A stretch of 64,000 nucleotides of DNA from NCBI GenBank assembly GCA_030141605.1, contig JAQGDQ010000007.1, positions 188,001 through 252,000 on the forward strand, read 5' to 3'. The notes beneath the pieces were generated by a model, which ran no database searches, had not been told where the DNA came from, and saw nothing but the letters and a program-made list of their open reading frames with translations. This DNA is from Tubiluchus corallicola (taxonomy: Eukaryota; Priapulida; Priapulimorpha; Priapulimorphida; Tubiluchidae). Shown here piece after piece: positions 61,066-64,000 of this stretch (position 1 is its first letter; every line of letters starts with the position of its first letter). The position numbers and the translations under genes are program-made.

Positions 61066-64000
61066 CTACTTAGAGGTAGCAGCATTATAATCCTTGTGTA
61101 GCAGGCGCTGCATTATCGGAGAATCAATTGCTGCATTCGTGAATAGACAGCCAACAAATGTTCGGGAGCCCCACAGGTGATGGCGTATAACCTTACAACA
61201 ACCGAGGTCATCAATTTCAAAGCCAAAGTGACGATACCTCTCGTCTGTCTCAAACATGGTAGAGTTTGTGAACTGCCCCAAGTACTGTTAAAAAACAAAA
61301 CTGAATATCAAATAATTAGTCAGAAAAGAATTGCCACTGCACCAGGAAAGTTATATATGCATAATCCTTCTGTAACTTTAGTTATACTAATACGTTTAAC
61401 ACAAAACAATCAATACCAGTTGAATCAAAACTTGACAACGTGACAGTGCATAACCTGAAGTGGTATACTTACATGTTACATCTTGAACACGAAAAATTCT
61501 CTAGTTGCAAAACAAATTTTATAGGCAGAAAACTGATCGTAAAGTCTGACAGGCGCATGACAATGGGAAGTGACCATTACTCAGCAAGTTAGTCTATATA
61601 CCAAATTAAGTTGTAACCCAAGCTTCAAAAAAAATTCCAATTTGATTAGAAGAAATAAGGTTCCTTAATCTAGACTTCTGCTTCAAAGGTAAAAGGCTAC
61701 TTCAAAACAAATTCCTGGGTAAGTTAATAACATACAGTTAAACCTTGTTATACACCTGCAAAATGGCAAGAACAAAATGGATAGCTATATTAAACATTAT
61801 ACAGACAAATTAATATATATGTTCAATGAAGAAATACCACAAGCCATGCCAGTGACCTTGATATTATGCCGTCTGTACGAGGCTGTCATATGCTCCGCTG
61901 AGTCGCTTACACTGACCAGATGACCAGACGTCACCTGTCATGCAAAATAATGCATTATACCATGCTTTAATTGCTGTCAAGATATACTATACATCGAATA
62001 TTTACATTAATAAAGAATTGATAGCTGTGATATTATTGTCAATAGCAACTGACAAGAAAACATGTGGTTCTTTTTTCACCCACAAGAAATGTGATATTTG
62101 TTTGTTTTCTAAGAATCATCCAAGCAAATCCCAGCAAGAAATTTGTAGTTATCACTTAACCTTTTTTTGCATAAACATGATTAGTGGAGCAGTGGGCCTA
62201 CAGCCTATTACAATAACAGTTACATGTATATATAGTTGATACGTTTACTATGTCTATATAAACAAAATGTTTTTGATAAAGATGATTGATTTTGAGTGAG
62301 TCATTATTTCACAAATGATTAATTTAATAATTTTCTTTTAATGCATTAAGGTACAACTCCATGTGTATGTAACACGTGATCCATAATGCGTATACAACAG
62401 TTTGTATTCAAACATGTTGAAGTGTTTCACTGTATACGTAAAGCGTAATCCGTAACGTGTGATCCATATTCATTCGAACGTGATCACTACCGTCCAAATA
62501 CACATCACGCAGCAATAAGCAGACAGGAAACTGCCATTGCCTAGGTGATTAAATCTAGTTTTCAAGTTTCTGGTGACCATTTCCACTGTTTAGATTGCTG
62601 AAAATTCTAGTTACGTGAGTTTTGGTCGCCTTAGGACCTACAAACAATAATGTTTTTTTCTATTTGAGTTTTGAGAGGTGAAAGAAGCTTATAGTTATGT
62701 GTTGTGCATCTGACTGCAGCTTTTTCACTAGATTGTTCTCTTCCCTGCAAAATGTTAGTACAGTAATAAGCTAATGCCACAGCTGTAATTATCACGCTTA
62801 AATTTCAACAAAGACATGGTTTGATTAGGTTTCACAAATTAATGCTTGCAATTTTCATGAATAGCGGCCAAAAATGGTGGAAAGAGCAAGGTGAGCTTTG
62901 TTAATATGCATAATATTTACGGACACATGGAAACAGTCAATACGCATCACTCATTATGCATTCCTAGCTGATTACGTGCATATGGAGTGGTAGCTTTAGA
63001 CGACTCTAACCTGTGTAAACTCGTCGGACTGTTCTGTGATTTGGCTATAGCAACGTTTAACACACCTAGTTTTAATGCCAGTTTTTTCCCATCCAAAAGT
63101 GGGTGATATAAAGAGGTTTAACTGTAGTTTCGTATTTATAAAGCAGTGGAAGACTAGAAGCTTCAGTGACTTACAGGTCTGCCAGATGACGGATCAATAA
63201 AGTCAGCCCAGTAACCTTCTTCCGAAAGACCTGTGCAAATATCCTGAGCACCTTGAACAAACTGCAAATAAAACAAATGTAAATATGCATAACAAGCAAA
63301 TACAAGAGATACAAACAGATGCAATAATGTTTAAAAATTTAGAATTAAAGATTAATGGAGAATCTAACATTTCTACATTTTTACAAAGATTACAAAAGCT
63401 TCAAAATGTTAATTAATGCAGAATTATAGGAACTATTCAATTTTAATATACATCATCTTTATACGCACGAGTTCGGAATTACAAGACAAAAATAAAAAAA
63501 TTAAAAACAGACTTTAATTAGAGAATTAAAAATAAAAACCAGATACTTGGCAATCTCTGTCAGTTTATCATATTTTTGCAAGCAAGGAATTCTGATTCAA
63601 AACTAGTTCAATCAAAAATGCAAAAGTGACACTTAGCCCTAAATATTGTGTGACAAAAATAAAAAGGCGTCAAGCACTTATGTGATAGTGACAGGTAAAG
63701 TTATTCAAACCATTCCAATTTTATCAGAAAAATGCAAAGTTCAGATACATTAAATGTCCCCTCCCCCAACTCCAGCTCTTTCTGAAAGACAGTGAAGTCA
63801 GATGAGTTTTCTTTCTTTACTTCCTACAACAAGTGTCCCACCCTGTCCACCACCATTAGTACTTACCACCAGCTATACTTACAGTAGCGAGCATCTCCTC
63901 CCTCTCAACTTCCACCGCTGGGTTCCACTTCGTCATGTCGTTCTCCGTTTTCTGGCTGATTGTTATAACAGTGAGCATGCCATGACATATGTCTATATTG
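61066..64000 (-). CDS. MMADHC: MMADHC (cobalamin trafficking protein CblD), 3' part, three exons
   Basis: Adaptor that works with MMACHC to direct vitamin B12 to mitochondrial methylmalonyl-CoA mutase or cytosolic methionine synthase. Exons on the minus strand: 63883..64000 and beyond ([31 protein letters not shown]), 63175..63261 ([22 protein letters not shown]), 61066..61284 ([47 protein letters not shown]). These match the conserved C-terminal nitroreductase-like domain of MMADHC, including the ETDERYRH and [10 protein letters not shown] blocks. All junctions are GT-AG and phase 0. The protein ends with a short extra tail ([12 protein letters not shown]). The N-terminal exons are beyond the window, and I cannot fix the acceptor of the first partial exon. 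Confidence 0.93.
61735..63124. mobile_element. Pogo-like transposon in an MMADHC intron, 1390 bp
   Basis: Terminal inverted repeats CAGTTAAACCTTGTTATACA and, reverse-complemented right end, CAGTTAAACCTCTTTATATC, flanked by TA on both sides. The right end is only 50 bp from the donor of the MMADHC exon at 63175. It carries a nested Harbinger-like MITE (62349..62995), so the original element was about 740 bp. No intact transposase; the 99-codon frame at 61940..62239 has no recognised domain. Confidence 0.82.
62349..62995. mobile_element. Harbinger-like MITE nested in the pogo-like element
   Basis: Terminal inverted repeats AGGTACAACTCCATGTG and, reverse-complemented, AGCTACCACTCCATATG (14 of 17 match). 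The 3-bp direct repeat TTA flanks both ends (62346..62348 and 62996..62998), as expected for PIF/Harbinger targets. Subterminal CGTGATCC/ACGTAA words recur. No coding capacity. Confidence 0.65.

Noticed and set aside
1-64000. CRISPR arrays, bacterial operons, plasmid or phage features
   Set aside because: Repeats have no spacer structure and all confident genes are intron-containing animal genes.

Overview
This is an AT-rich, intron-rich animal nuclear locus, probably from a marine invertebrate. The evidence is: GT-AG introns of 0.1 to 16 kb; four conserved eukaryotic or metazoan genes (RPL14, a cytochrome b561, a formin of the FMNL family, MMADHC); many decayed DNA transposons (pogo/Tigger-like, hAT, Harbinger-like) and LINE remains; and no operons or bacterial-type signals. 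Two perfect CTCF-type core motifs lean towards a bilaterian, but I cannot name the phylum.

Layout. 1-2223 (+) holds the last two coding exons of ribosomal protein L14. 3666-6901 (+) is a complete four-exon cytochrome b561 with all four haem histidines. 7106-11453 is a recent direct tandem duplication of a ~2.17 kb non-coding unit (about 99% identical by eye), in and beyond the b561 3' region; each copy carries a small pogo-like MITE.

12369-56251 (-) is one large gene, a formin-like actin nucleator (FMNL2/FMNL3 type). I could join 26 coding exons in frame into a 1062-residue protein: glycine-2 N-terminus (possible myristoylation), GBD/FH3, coiled coil, proline-rich FH1, FH2, DAD. Its introns hold minisatellites, TA-flanked pogo-like elements and a 5'-truncated LINE (about 51833-54870).

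The formin's largest intron (16083-32468, 16.4 kb) contains, on the opposite strand, a nested tandem family of three intact five-exon sulfotransferase-like genes (17168-20232, 25017-27378, 28399-32120), a decayed fourth copy (~23113-23335), a broken ionotropic glutamate receptor-like pseudogene (21641-22984), a LINE reverse-transcriptase relic and a pogo-like MITE. The exon lengths and phases of the three genes are almost identical (108/160/162/126/266 or 269 nt), so they arose by local duplication.

56918-57921 is a hAT-type element with a perfect 8-bp target duplication and an internal 61-nt-arm hairpin. 58593-59017 is another inverted-repeat element of unknown class. 61066-64000 (-) is the 3' part of MMADHC (cobalamin trafficking), whose intron hosts a 1.39 kb pogo-like element with a Harbinger-like MITE inserted inside it.

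The genes do not form a pathway. The main interest is the nested antisense sulfotransferase array, the recent 2.2 kb duplication and the layered transposon history. Exon models come from splice-site and reading-frame reasoning and recalled family sequences; no alignment or search was run.
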